Translations under genes and position numbers: made by a program
The notes under the pieces: generated by a model
Databases searched by the model: none
Told to the model about the DNA's origin: nothing
Seen by the model: the letters and a program-made list of their open reading frames with translations, nothing else
Shown: in pieces, positions 57,665-64,000 of the stretch
How the letters are laid out: each line of letters opens with the position of its first letter
Position numbering within the stretch: position 1 is the first letter of the stretch
Source: Robiginitalea myxolifaciens
Lineage (GTDB): Bacteria; Bacteroidota; Bacteroidia; Flavobacteriales; Flavobacteriaceae
Assembly (NCBI RefSeq): GCF_900115205.1
Contig: NZ_FOYQ01000001.1
Coordinates: 771,240 to 835,239 of the forward strand
Direction of reading: 5' to 3'
Length of the DNA stretch: 64,000 bases

Positions 57665-57698
57665 CAAATGTATGGAAATATCACATCTGACGTCCAAA
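57665..57698 (-). promoter_or_regulatory. Promoter of gcdH
   Basis: On the minus strand TTTG (57698-57695) and TACATTTG (57672-57665) are 22 nt apart, 24 nt before the ATG at 57641. Upstream an inverted repeat AACGAG/CTCGTT (57712-57738) could be a regulator site; it has one internal mismatch and a 9-nt-plus loop. Confidence 0.55.
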
Positions 57699-57781
57699 AT
57701 GTTTCATATTTAACGAGTAGTGGCAATTACTGCTCGTTTTAGGTGCAATTTTTTACAAAGTTCTGCATTCTCAGCGACATA

Positions 57782-59218
57782 TCAATCCACCCGGCCAGGT
57801 TCCCGGCGCGCCTTACCTTCAGCACCGGTGAGCGCATCTCCTAATTCCTGCCGCATCGCCTCCGCCAATGCCAGAAGCTCACTTACTTTTTCGGGGTAGG
57901 CGTCTGCAAGATCCTGGGATTCAGCCGGGTCATCCGAGAGCCGGTAGAGTTCGGGTTGCTTAACTTCAAAGTGGGTGTATTCCCCGGGTAACCCATCGCC
58001 CCCCGGTGGTTGTCCTTTCATAGATCGGTAGCGGTGTGGTAAGAGCAATTTCCACTCCCCAAGCCGTACCGCTTGCAATTCATTGACGCGGTAGTAATAG
58101 AAATACGGACGCTCCGGTGCCTCCGATGTGTTGCCACTTAATAAGGGCCATATGGAATTGCCATCGATTTTTTTACCAGGTAGGGCCAGGCCACAAGCCT
58201 GCACCAGTGTAGGCAGTATATCAATGGCCATCACTGGCTGATCAATAAGCTGTCCTGCTTTAATTCCCGCGGGATACTTCATTACAAAAGGCTCTCGCAC
58301 ACCACCTTCCCAGTTCGTACCCTTCCCCTCGCGTAATTCTCCGGCACTCCCAGCATGATTGCCATAGGACAGCCAGGGACCGTTATCGGAGGTAACCATT
58401 ACTATAGTATTATCGGATAGTCCTGAACGCTCCAGGGCCTTCAGGATTTCTCCTACCGACCAATCGAGCTCCATAATCACATCCCCGTACAAGCCCCGTC
58501 CGCTTTTTCCTTTAAAACGATCCGATACATACAGGGGTACATGGGGTTGCGGATGGGGAACATATAGGAAGAAAGGACGTGCTTTGTTTCTTTCAATAAA
58601 TGCAACGCTCTTTTGGGTTAGCGCCATGGTAAGCGTTGTTTGGTCGGTCAGGGTATCGATCACCTGCTCCTGCTCGTAAAGCGGTAAGGGAGGGAAATCA
58701 AAGACCGGTCCCTGTTGCGGGTGCAGGGGCCACATATCATTGGAATAGGGAATGCCAAAATATTCATCGAACCCATGTCGGGTGGGCAGAAATTCAATTG
58801 CATCGCCCAGGTGCCATTTCCCAAAGATCCCTGTGCGGTACCCTTTGGCCTGCATTAATTCTGCCAGGGTTTCTTCCTCCGGATTAATTCCCACCGGACT
58901 ATTCGGCATCAATGCATTGTGAATACCAATCCGGTTGGGATAGCAACCGGTAAGTAAAGCTGCCCGTGAAGCCGAGCAAACTGGTTGGGCTGCATAGAAA
59001 TTTGTGAGTTGTACCCCATCCGCGGCGATGCCGTCCATATTCGGGGTTGGGATGTCTTTTGCTCCAAAAACGCCTATGTCGCCATAGCCCATATCGTCCA
59101 TAAAAATCAGGACAACATTTGGAGGCTGCTGCGTTCCTCGGGTAAGATCCATTGCAGGGCGCTGTCCCGATAAGGCCAACAGTAACAGATACAGGTAGAG
59201 ATGCGGAGCGGTAAACAC
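57782..59218 (-). CDS. Sulfatase (S1 family, arylsulfatase-like)
   Basis: A 478-residue formylglycine sulfatase. The activation motif is CSASR (Cys81-Arg85) in AAQPVCSASRAALLTGCYPN; Ala replaces the usual Pro, which is allowed in this class. The metal Asp pair is in VVLIFMDDMGYGDIGVFG (about 41), with HLGD, GIPYSNDMWPLHP and VTSDNGPW downstream. An N-terminal hydrophobic segment (about 7-18) suggests export. It starts at GTG 59218. Sequence resembles N-acetylgalactosamine-sulfate or aryl sulfatases, but the substrate is not assigned. No maturase gene is in the window. Confidence 0.88.
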   Translation of the reverse strand: MFTAPHLYLYLLLLALSGQRPAMDLTRGTQQPPNVVLIFMDDMGYGDIGVFGAKDIPTPNMDGIAADGVQLTNFYAAQPVCSASRAALLTGCYPNRIGIHNALMPNSPVGINPEEETLAELMQAKGYRTGIFGKWHLGDAIEFLPTRHGFDEYFGIPYSNDMWPLHPQQGPVFDFPPLPLYEQEQVIDTLTDQTTLTMALTQKSVAFIERNKARPFFLYVPHPQPHVPLYVSDRFKGKSGRGLYGDVIMELDWSVGEILKALERSGLSDNTIVMVTSDNGPWLSYGNHAGSAGELREGKGTNWEGGVREPFVMKYPAGIKAGQLIDQPVMAIDILPTLVQACGLALPGKKIDGNSIWPLLSGNTSEAPERPYFYYYRVNELQAVRLGEWKLLLPHRYRSMKGQPPGGDGLPGEYTHFEVKQPELYRLSDDPAESQDLADAYPEKVSELLALAEAMRQELGDALTGAEGKARREPGRVD

Positions 59219-59309
59219 TACAGGTAATTTTATCGGAATGTACGCAAATTTAAATCGGGGATTCGCTACGCAGGCCGCGATTGCAGCAGCCAGGGTAATG
59301 CGGTGCCAG

Positions 59310-59849
59310 CTAGGGATTCAGGAACAGGTCAATCAGACCGTCGGGGGTATTGATGTGGATTTCGCGGGCTTTTCGATCTACCCGCTCCAGGAAGGGATCA
59401 CTTACCGGAATCAGGAGTTCCTTACCGTCTTTTTCTGCGATGAAAAGGACCTGGGAACTCTGGTCATTGACCCCTTTGATTTCGCCAACGTGTCCATGCT
59501 GGCGATCAATCAGGCTAAACCCGATAACCTCATGGTAGTAGAATTGATTACCGGATAGCTCCGGGAGCTGTGTCAGGGGCAGGTATAGTTCTGCTCCGAT
59601 GAGTTTGGTGGCTGCATCCTCCCCGCTTACCTCCTCAAAACTCAGACGAAGTAATTCACTCTTGTGCAGGCGACTTTGGCGTATAAAAAAAGGAACCAGT
59701 GTATTCCCAAGGGAAATAAACACTGATTCCAGATTTTCGTATTCGCCTGGCTGGTCGGTATCCAGCTTTGCGAGTAAATCGCCTTTATAACCATGGCGGG
59801 AGACAATCTTACCGAGGTAGAAACAGTCCTCCTTGCGCATGGCGGGCAA
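59310..59849 (-). CDS. rimM: 16S rRNA processing protein RimM
   Basis: A 179-residue protein that helps mature the 30S head near ribosomal protein uS19. It has an N-terminal RimM beta-barrel beginning FYLGKIVSRHGYKGDLLAKL and a C-terminal PRC-barrel-like domain with YYHEVIGFSLIDRQHGHVGE and ELLIPVSDPFLERVDRKARE. It follows rpsP by 2 nt, the standard rpsP-rimM order. The length is typical. Confidence 0.94.
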   Translation of the reverse strand: MPAMRKEDCFYLGKIVSRHGYKGDLLAKLDTDQPGEYENLESVFISLGNTLVPFFIRQSRLHKSELLRLSFEEVSGEDAATKLIGAELYLPLTQLPELSGNQFYYHEVIGFSLIDRQHGHVGEIKGVNDQSSQVLFIAEKDGKELLIPVSDPFLERVDRKAREIHINTPDGLIDLFLNP

Positions 59850-59851
59850 AT

Positions 59852-60454
59852 TTATTCCTCTTCGCTCTCGGCAGCTTCGGCCTTAGCTTCTTCAACAGCT
59901 TCTGGCGCTTCTGCTTCGGCTACTTCTGCTTCAGGAGCTGGAGCTTTGGCAACGGCTTCAACCTCTTCGGTTGCAGCTTCTCCTTCAGGAGTTTCAGGCA
60001 GTTCTGCTTCAGCAGCAGCGGCGGCGCGTTTCTCGTTAGCTTCTTTCTCAGCTTCCAGAGCTTTTGCGCGAGCTTCTTCTTTAGCTTTCTCCAGATCTTT
60101 AGACTTTGCAAGGATTTTTTGCTCCTTGTCGGTAAGCCAGGCCTGGAATTTCTTTTCAGCTTCCTCTTCGCTGAAAGCACCTTTGCGAACGCCACCCAGG
60201 AGGTGGTGCTTCATCATTACTCCTTTATAGGAAAGGATACGACGAGCAGTTTCGCTGGGCTGAGCTCCATTGTTGAGCCATTCCACAGACTGATCCACAT
60301 CCAGCTCAATAGTAGCAGGATTGGTATTTGGATTGTAAATTCCTAATTTCTGGAGGAAACGTCCGTCGCGTTTTGCGCGGGCGTCTGCAGCCACGATCCA
60401 GTAGAAAGGTTTTCCTTTTTTACCATGGCGTTGCAATCTAATTCTTACGGGCAT
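59852..60454 (-). CDS. rpsP: Ribosomal protein bS16 with long acidic/alanine-rich tail
   Basis: A 200-residue bS16. The first ~85 residues are the conserved fold (PVRIRLQRHGKKGKPFYWIV, RDGRFLQKLGIYNPN, LSYKGVMMKHHLLGGVRKGA). The usual protein is 80-90 residues, so about 110 residues form an extension: first a charged helix (KAKEEARAKALEAEKEANEK), then a low-complexity Ala/Glu/Pro tail ending AESEEE. Such tails are common in flavobacteria and of unknown role. It is the first gene of the rpsP-rimM operon. Confidence 0.94.
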   Translation of the reverse strand: MPVRIRLQRHGKKGKPFYWIVAADARAKRDGRFLQKLGIYNPNTNPATIELDVDQSVEWLNNGAQPSETARRILSYKGVMMKHHLLGGVRKGAFSEEEAEKKFQAWLTDKEQKILAKSKDLEKAKEEARAKALEAEKEANEKRAAAAAEAELPETPEGEAATEEVEAVAKAPAPEAEVAEAEAPEAVEEAKAEAAESEEE

Positions 60455-60519
60455 ATCACATTAAATTTTGAGGTTCCCGACCCCGGTTATTAATTCATTA
60501 TTTGCTTAAAAAGCGGGTG

Positions 60520-60527
60520 CAAATATA
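60520..60527 (-). promoter_or_regulatory. -7 box of the rpsP-rimM operon
   Basis: TATATTTG on the minus strand is an exact TAnnTTTG match, 65 nt before the rpsP ATG. No clear TTTG is visible at -33. Confidence 0.5.
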
Positions 60528-60687
60528 CATTTCTTTTATAGAAGTCTCACTATATCCTATAGTTTTTTATTAGGCCTCTCCCTGGAGAAAACTGGTGATC
60601 CCGAAGGGGTGCGATCCGCTTAATCCGGCGATGCAGGGGCTCAAAGTGTTAAAGGGTGCCGCTCCTTTGTTAAACTATGTTAATCGC

Positions 60688-60751
60688 TTGATTTTCCGAT
60701 AGTTAATTCTTATACTATATATGGTGTTACCGAAAGACGGTAAGCCACCCA
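60688..60751 (+). promoter_or_regulatory. Unusual promoter and leader hairpin of the DUF2383 gene
   Basis: The 320-nt gap 60455-60774 between divergent rpsP and the DUF2383 gene has no gene. Near the latter, TTGATT (60688-60693), 17 nt, TATACT (60711-60716) looks like an E. coli-type promoter, not the TAnnTTTG type. It is followed by a hairpin: TTACCG-AAAGA-CGGTAA (60727-60743) extended by GGTG/CACC across a 2-nt bulge. The rest of the gap shows nothing I can name. Confidence 0.35.
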
Positions 60752-60774
60752 GAATTTAAAATGAAGATAGATTA

Positions 60775-61224
60775 ATGAAGTATTCGGAAAAGATTTCCAA
60801 TAAATTAAATGAATTACTCGAAAAAACTTATGACGCGGAAAAAGGCTATCGCCTGGCTGCCGACAAGGTAGAAAACCCAGCGGTCAAGAAGTTTTTAAAC
60901 GATAAAGTACAACAGCGCTACAATTTCGGGCATGAACTCAAGAATGAAATTTCGGAGTTCGGACAATTGCCGGATAAAGGCGGAAGTTTTAAAGGGGACA
61001 TGCACAGAATCTGGATGAACCTGACTTCCACCCTGAGCAACAACGATACAGAGAGAATCCTCGAAGAAGTTGAACGCGGCGAAAAAGCAAGCCTGGAGGA
61101 ATACAACGAAATCCTCAAGGAAACTACCTTGCCAATGAGCACGGAAAACTTGCTCACCAAGCAGCGCGATGCCATTAAGGCCGCCCTCGAAACAGCTAAG
61201 CGTTTTGAGACTGCAGTAGCCTAA
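60775..61224 (+). CDS. DUF2383 / PA2169-family four-helix-bundle protein
   Basis: A 149-residue all-helical protein of the ferritin-like PA2169/DUF2383 family: SNKLNELLEKTYDAEKGYRL at the N-terminus, VQQRYNFGHELKNEISEFGQ in helix 2, and EILEETTLP-like EILKETTLPMSTENLLTKQR in the last helices. These small proteins are often stress-induced; the metal-ligand Glu/His set is not clearly complete. It stands alone with a strong terminator behind it and a promoter unlike most in the window. Confidence 0.82.
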   Translation: MKYSEKISNKLNELLEKTYDAEKGYRLAADKVENPAVKKFLNDKVQQRYNFGHELKNEISEFGQLPDKGGSFKGDMHRIWMNLTSTLSNNDTERILEEVERGEKASLEEYNEILKETTLPMSTENLLTKQRDAIKAALETAKRFETAVA

Positions 61225-61258
61225 GACTTTGGCACTATAAATAAACCCTAACCGAAAG

Positions 61259-61287
61259 AATCCCGGCCATGAGTCGGGATTTTTTTT
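61259..61287 (+). terminator. Terminator of the DUF2383 gene
   Basis: AATCCCG (61259-61265) and CGGGATT (61275-61281) form a 7-bp stem with a 9-nt loop, followed by a run of T to 61287. The dispersed 65-nt element begins inside the T-run. Confidence 0.8.
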
Positions 61288-61350
61288 GCCAGCGCACCAG
61301 CTGGCTCCTCGCTGTAAAAGATCCACAGGATCTTTTACGGTCGCTCGACC
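61286..61350 (+). repeat. Dispersed 65-nt three-hairpin element, copy B
   Basis: It starts TTGCCAGCGCACCAGCTGGC (hairpin 1), then TCCTCGCT, then a 25-nt hairpin with an 11-bp perfect stem and ACA loop (61314-61338; arms GTAAAAGATCC / GGATCTTTTAC), then GGTC-GCTC-GACC. Outside the central hairpin it matches copy A (10867-10931) at 37 of 40 positions. Inside, four stem pairs differ with compensation. It directly follows the DUF2383 terminator and precedes dnaE. Otherwise 61351-61429 shows nothing certain. Confidence 0.75.
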
Positions 61351-61429
61351 CCAGTTGATAACTCCTAAAAAGTAGGCTTTATCTAAAGGAGGTATTTCCA
61401 TATTTTTAACCCTTGCAACCGGCGAACCT

Positions 61430-64000
61430 ATGTACCTGATTTTTGATACCGAAACCACCGGGCTCCCCAAGCGATGGGATGCCCCTGTTAGTGACCTAGA
61501 CAACTGGCCGCGTTGTGTACAGATCGCCTGGCAATTGCACGATGCCCAGGGGAATCTGCTGGAACAATACGATGCCCTGATCCAGCCGGAAGGGTTCAAT
61601 ATCCCTTACGAAGCGGAACAAATCCACGGGATTTCCACCCAACTGGCCCAAGAGGAAGGGTTACCCATGCAGGAAGTGCTCGACGCCTTTGATCAGGCGC
61701 TGTCGCGGACAAAATTTCTGGTCGGTCAGAACGTAGGCTTTGACATCAACGTTATGGGATCGGAGTATTTCCGTTTCCGCGGTGCAGACCCACTATCCGA
61801 ACTTCCGGTTCTCGACACCTGTACGGAGGAAACGGCTGCCCTTTGCCAGCTGCCAGGAGGAAGAGGTGGGAAATTCAAGCTACCCACCCTTACTGAGCTG
61901 CACGAATTCCTCTTTGGAGAGCCATTCGGGGAAGCCCACAACGCTACTGCCGATGTAGAGGCTACTACCCGTTGTTTTCTGGAATTGTTGCGCCGGGAAT
62001 CCTACCCCCTCAGCCAACTAAACCAGGGGCCGGATTATTACCGGGAATTCAAGCGTAACAATCCTGAGCCGATTGCTCCAATAGGACTCAAGCACGTTAA
62101 TCTTAAAAAGGCATCGGCACGACTCCTAAAAAAGGAGGAAACAATCCAGGGACCTTCCCAGGCCGAAATACAGGAAAATGAAGAGGCGCTGGAATCGGTT
62201 GGTTTTGCCCACCTGCATAATCACAGTCAGTTCTCCGTCCTGCAGTCTACCATTGCAGTCGCAGATCTGGTGGCTGCGGCAGCCAAACACAAGATGCCGG
62301 CCGTTGCCCTGACGGATCATGCCAACATGATGGGCGCCTTCCACTTTGTAAAGGAAGTCAAGGCACATAATCAAAAAATTGCTGCGGCGCAGGAAGCTGC
62401 TGCAGAAGCCGGAGGGGTGGAGGAATCGGATTCCGAAAGTCCGAAACCACTGGTCCCCATCATCGGTTGCGAGTTTTTCGTCTGCAACGACCGTCACGAT
62501 CGTTCCCACAAAGATTACGGCTACCAGGTGGTTTTCCTGGCAAAGAATAAAAAGGGGTATCACAACCTGGCGAAGATGTCGTCCATCGCCTATACGGAAG
62601 GCTTTTACTACGTGCCCCGAATAGACCGGGAAGTGGTCCTCGCCCACAAGGACGATCTGATTGTACTTACCGGAAACCTCTACGGGGAGGTTCCTTCGAA
62701 AATCCTGAACCAGGGGGAAAAACAGGCCGAAGAAGCCCTGCTCTGGTGGAAAGAAGCTTTTGGCGACGACCTCTATATAGAGCTGATGCGTCACGGACAG
62801 GAAGACGAAGATCGCGCCAACCGATCCCTGGTAAACCTGGCGCAAAAGCACGGGGTAAAACTGGTCGCCACCAACAATACCTACTACTGCGAGAAAGAGG
62901 ACGCAGAAGCCCACGACATCCTGCTCTGTGTGAAGGAAGGGGAAAAACAGGCCACACCAATAGGCAGGGGACGCGGCTACCGTTTTGGTCTGCCGAACCA
63001 GGAATACTATTTCAAATCGGACGATGCTATGAAGGCCCTTTTTAAGGATTTGCCGGAAAGTATTCAGTCCATTCCCGAGATCATTGAAAAGATCGAACCC
63101 TTTGACCTGGCACGCGATGTCTTGCTGCCCAAATTTGAAATTCCCGAGGAATTCCAGGTCCCTGAAGATGAACAGGACGGAGGGAAACGCGGGGAGAACG
63201 CTTACCTGAGACACATCACCTACAAAGGAGCGGAGGCCCGTTACGGAGAGGTAGATGCCGAAAAACAGGAGCGTATCGATTTTGAGTTACAGACCATTGC
63301 GAATTCCGGATATCCAGGCTACTTCCTCATTGTAGAAGACTTTATCCGGGAAGCGCGGAATATGGGTGTTTCTGTAGGTCCCGGACGCGGATCAGCAGCC
63401 GGGTCCGTGGTTGCTTACTGTCTTGGGATTACCAATATTGACCCCTTAAAGTACGACCTGCTTTTTGAGCGGTTCCTGAATCCCGACCGGGTGAGCATGC
63501 CCGATATCGATATCGACTTTGACGACGAAGGCCGCTCTAAAGTCATGGACTATGTGATTGAAAAATATGGTGCCAACCAGGTAGCCCAGATCATAACCTA
63601 TGGCACCATGGCAGCGAAGTCGTCTATCCGGGATACCGCCCGGGTCCTGGATTTGCCCCTGAATGATGCCGACCGGATCGCCAAACTGATCCCGAATATG
63701 ACCAAACTCGGGAAGATCTTTGGAAAGCCCGAAGCCGAATTACGCCAGAAATTCCGATCCGATGACCTCTCCAAGGTCAACGAGCTACTCAATATTTCCG
63801 AAGGGGAAGACCTGGAGGCACAAACGGTGAACATGGCGCGGGTGCTCGAGGGCTCCGTGCGGAATACGGGGATTCACGCCTGCGGGGTCATTATTACCCC
63901 GGACGATATCACCAAGTTTGTCCCGGTGGCCACGGCTAAGGATTCCGACCTGTACGTGACCCAGTTCGACAACTCGGTGGTGGAGAGCGCCGGCCTTTTG
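61430..64000 (+). CDS. dnaE: DNA polymerase III alpha subunit with fused 3'-5' exonuclease (partial, 857 residues in window)
   Basis: The frame is open from ATG 61430 to the window end. An N-terminal DEDD exonuclease domain (about 1-185) starts YLIFDTETTGLPKRW with Asp6 and Glu8, then GQNVGFDINVMGSEY (about 103) and HNATADVEATTR (about 172). The PHP domain begins FAHLHNHSQFSVLQST (residue 259). The polymerase catalytic motif SMPDIDIDFDDEGR gives Asp692 and Asp694, preceded by VGPGRGSAAGSVVAYCLGIT. This exonuclease-PHP-polymerase order, with proofreading in the same chain, is typical of Bacteroidota replicases. The C-terminal beta-clamp and tau-binding parts lie outside the window. Confidence 0.95.
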   Translation, partial: MYLIFDTETTGLPKRWDAPVSDLDNWPRCVQIAWQLHDAQGNLLEQYDALIQPEGFNIPYEAEQIHGISTQLAQEEGLPMQEVLDAFDQALSRTKFLVGQNVGFDINVMGSEYFRFRGADPLSELPVLDTCTEETAALCQLPGGRGGKFKLPTLTELHEFLFGEPFGEAHNATADVEATTRCFLELLRRESYPLSQLNQGPDYYREFKRNNPEPIAPIGLKHVNLKKASARLLKKEETIQGPSQAEIQENEEALESVGFAHLHNHSQFSVLQSTIAVADLVAAAAKHKMPAVALTDHANMMGAFHFVKEVKAHNQKIAAAQEAAAEAGGVEESDSESPKPLVPIIGCEFFVCNDRHDRSHKDYGYQVVFLAKNKKGYHNLAKMSSIAYTEGFYYVPRIDREVVLAHKDDLIVLTGNLYGEVPSKILNQGEKQAEEALLWWKEAFGDDLYIELMRHGQEDEDRANRSLVNLAQKHGVKLVATNNTYYCEKEDAEAHDILLCVKEGEKQATPIGRGRGYRFGLPNQEYYFKSDDAMKALFKDLPESIQSIPEIIEKIEPFDLARDVLLPKFEIPEEFQVPEDEQDGGKRGENAYLRHITYKGAEARYGEVDAEKQERIDFELQTIANSGYPGYFLIVEDFIREARNMGVSVGPGRGSAAGSVVAYCLGITNIDPLKYDLLFERFLNPDRVSMPDIDIDFDDEGRSKVMDYVIEKYGANQVAQIITYGTMAAKSSIRDTARVLDLPLNDADRIAKLIPNMTKLGKIFGKPEAELRQKFRSDDLSKVNELLNISEGEDLEAQTVNMARVLEGSVRNTGIHACGVIITPDDITKFVPVATAKDSDLYVTQFDNSVVESAGLL

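Noticed and set aside
59768-60346. Long plus-strand open frames opposite rpsP
   Set aside because: They are low-complexity shadows of the Ala/Glu-rich bS16 tail.
61385-61402. Perfect Shine-Dalgarno-like AAAGGAGGT in frame with possible ATT/ATA starts upstream of dnaE
   Set aside because: ATG 61430 begins the standard MYLIFDTETTG N-terminus, and genes in this lineage rarely use Shine-Dalgarno pairing. The match is probably chance.
62126-63214. A 362-codon antisense open frame inside dnaE
   Set aside because: It is the reverse-strand shadow of the conserved PHP and palm coding sequence and has no domain of its own.

Overview
The window looks like a chromosomal segment of a marine flavobacterium (Bacteroidota, Flavobacteriaceae), possibly near Robiginitalea given its fairly high GC for the family; the genus is a guess. 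The evidence is: a secreted protein with a type IX secretion C-terminal domain; paired ExbD genes beside ExbB; two BlaI/M56 regulator pairs, one with a TonB C-terminal domain; a DnaE with a fused proofreading exonuclease; a long acidic tail on ribosomal protein bS16; promoters of the TTTG / TAnnTTTG type instead of the E. coli type; and almost no Shine-Dalgarno signals. No phage, IS element, integrase, CRISPR array or plasmid function is visible. Gene content is mostly core.

Layout. 1-6200: end of frr, an RND/MMPL exporter, asnS, rpoN and a membrane protein. 6200-10600 (minus): two successive ExbD pairs, a beta-barrel protein, a small membrane protein and an ExbB/TolQ channel, i.e. a proton-driven energiser of the cell envelope. 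10600-11250: a hairpin-dense, repeat-rich non-coding stretch ending at tRNA-Ser(GGA). 11330-20100: asparaginase, TatD, a small retropepsin-like protein, 2-oxoglutarate dehydrogenase E2 and E1, galE and a sugar aminotransferase. 20190-25850: Kdo transferase, a tiny lipoprotein, a sugar porter and a large secreted Ig-repeat protein. 26000-33300: Sua5, two tRNA-Leu genes, an M16 peptidase, a DUF2306 protein, a lipoprotein and an M20 peptidase. 33400-44300: two BlaI/M56 systems flanking a set of small conserved genes including hemW and ruvC. 45600-52800: a complete histidine utilisation set (hutH, hutI, hutU, hutG), then homogentisate dioxygenase. 52900-56400: a GH109-like glycosidase/oxidoreductase divergent from a sugar nucleotidyltransferase and an N-acetylhexosamine-type kinase. 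56460-64000: glutaryl-CoA dehydrogenase, a sulfatase, rimM-rpsP, a DUF2383 protein and the start of dnaE.

How the genes fit together. Catabolism of histidine, tyrosine/phenylalanine (hmgA) and lysine/tryptophan (gcdH) feeds the TCA cycle, which is represented by odhB-sucA. The GH109, kinase and nucleotidyltransferase genes suggest release and reactivation of amino sugars; the sulfatase nearby could prepare sulfated glycans. ExbB/ExbD energise TonB-dependent uptake.

The most unusual features are non-coding. (1) A 65-nt element occurs twice, 50 kb apart, with near-identical flanks but a central 11-bp hairpin whose arms differ by compensatory changes; both copies lie downstream of a gene in the same relative orientation. 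(2) About 300 nt between that element and tRNA-Ser is packed with hairpins. (3) A promoter-hairpins-terminator module lies just before hmgA. (4) The two BlaI systems have different palindromic operators, and in one the operators coincide exactly with both promoter boxes.
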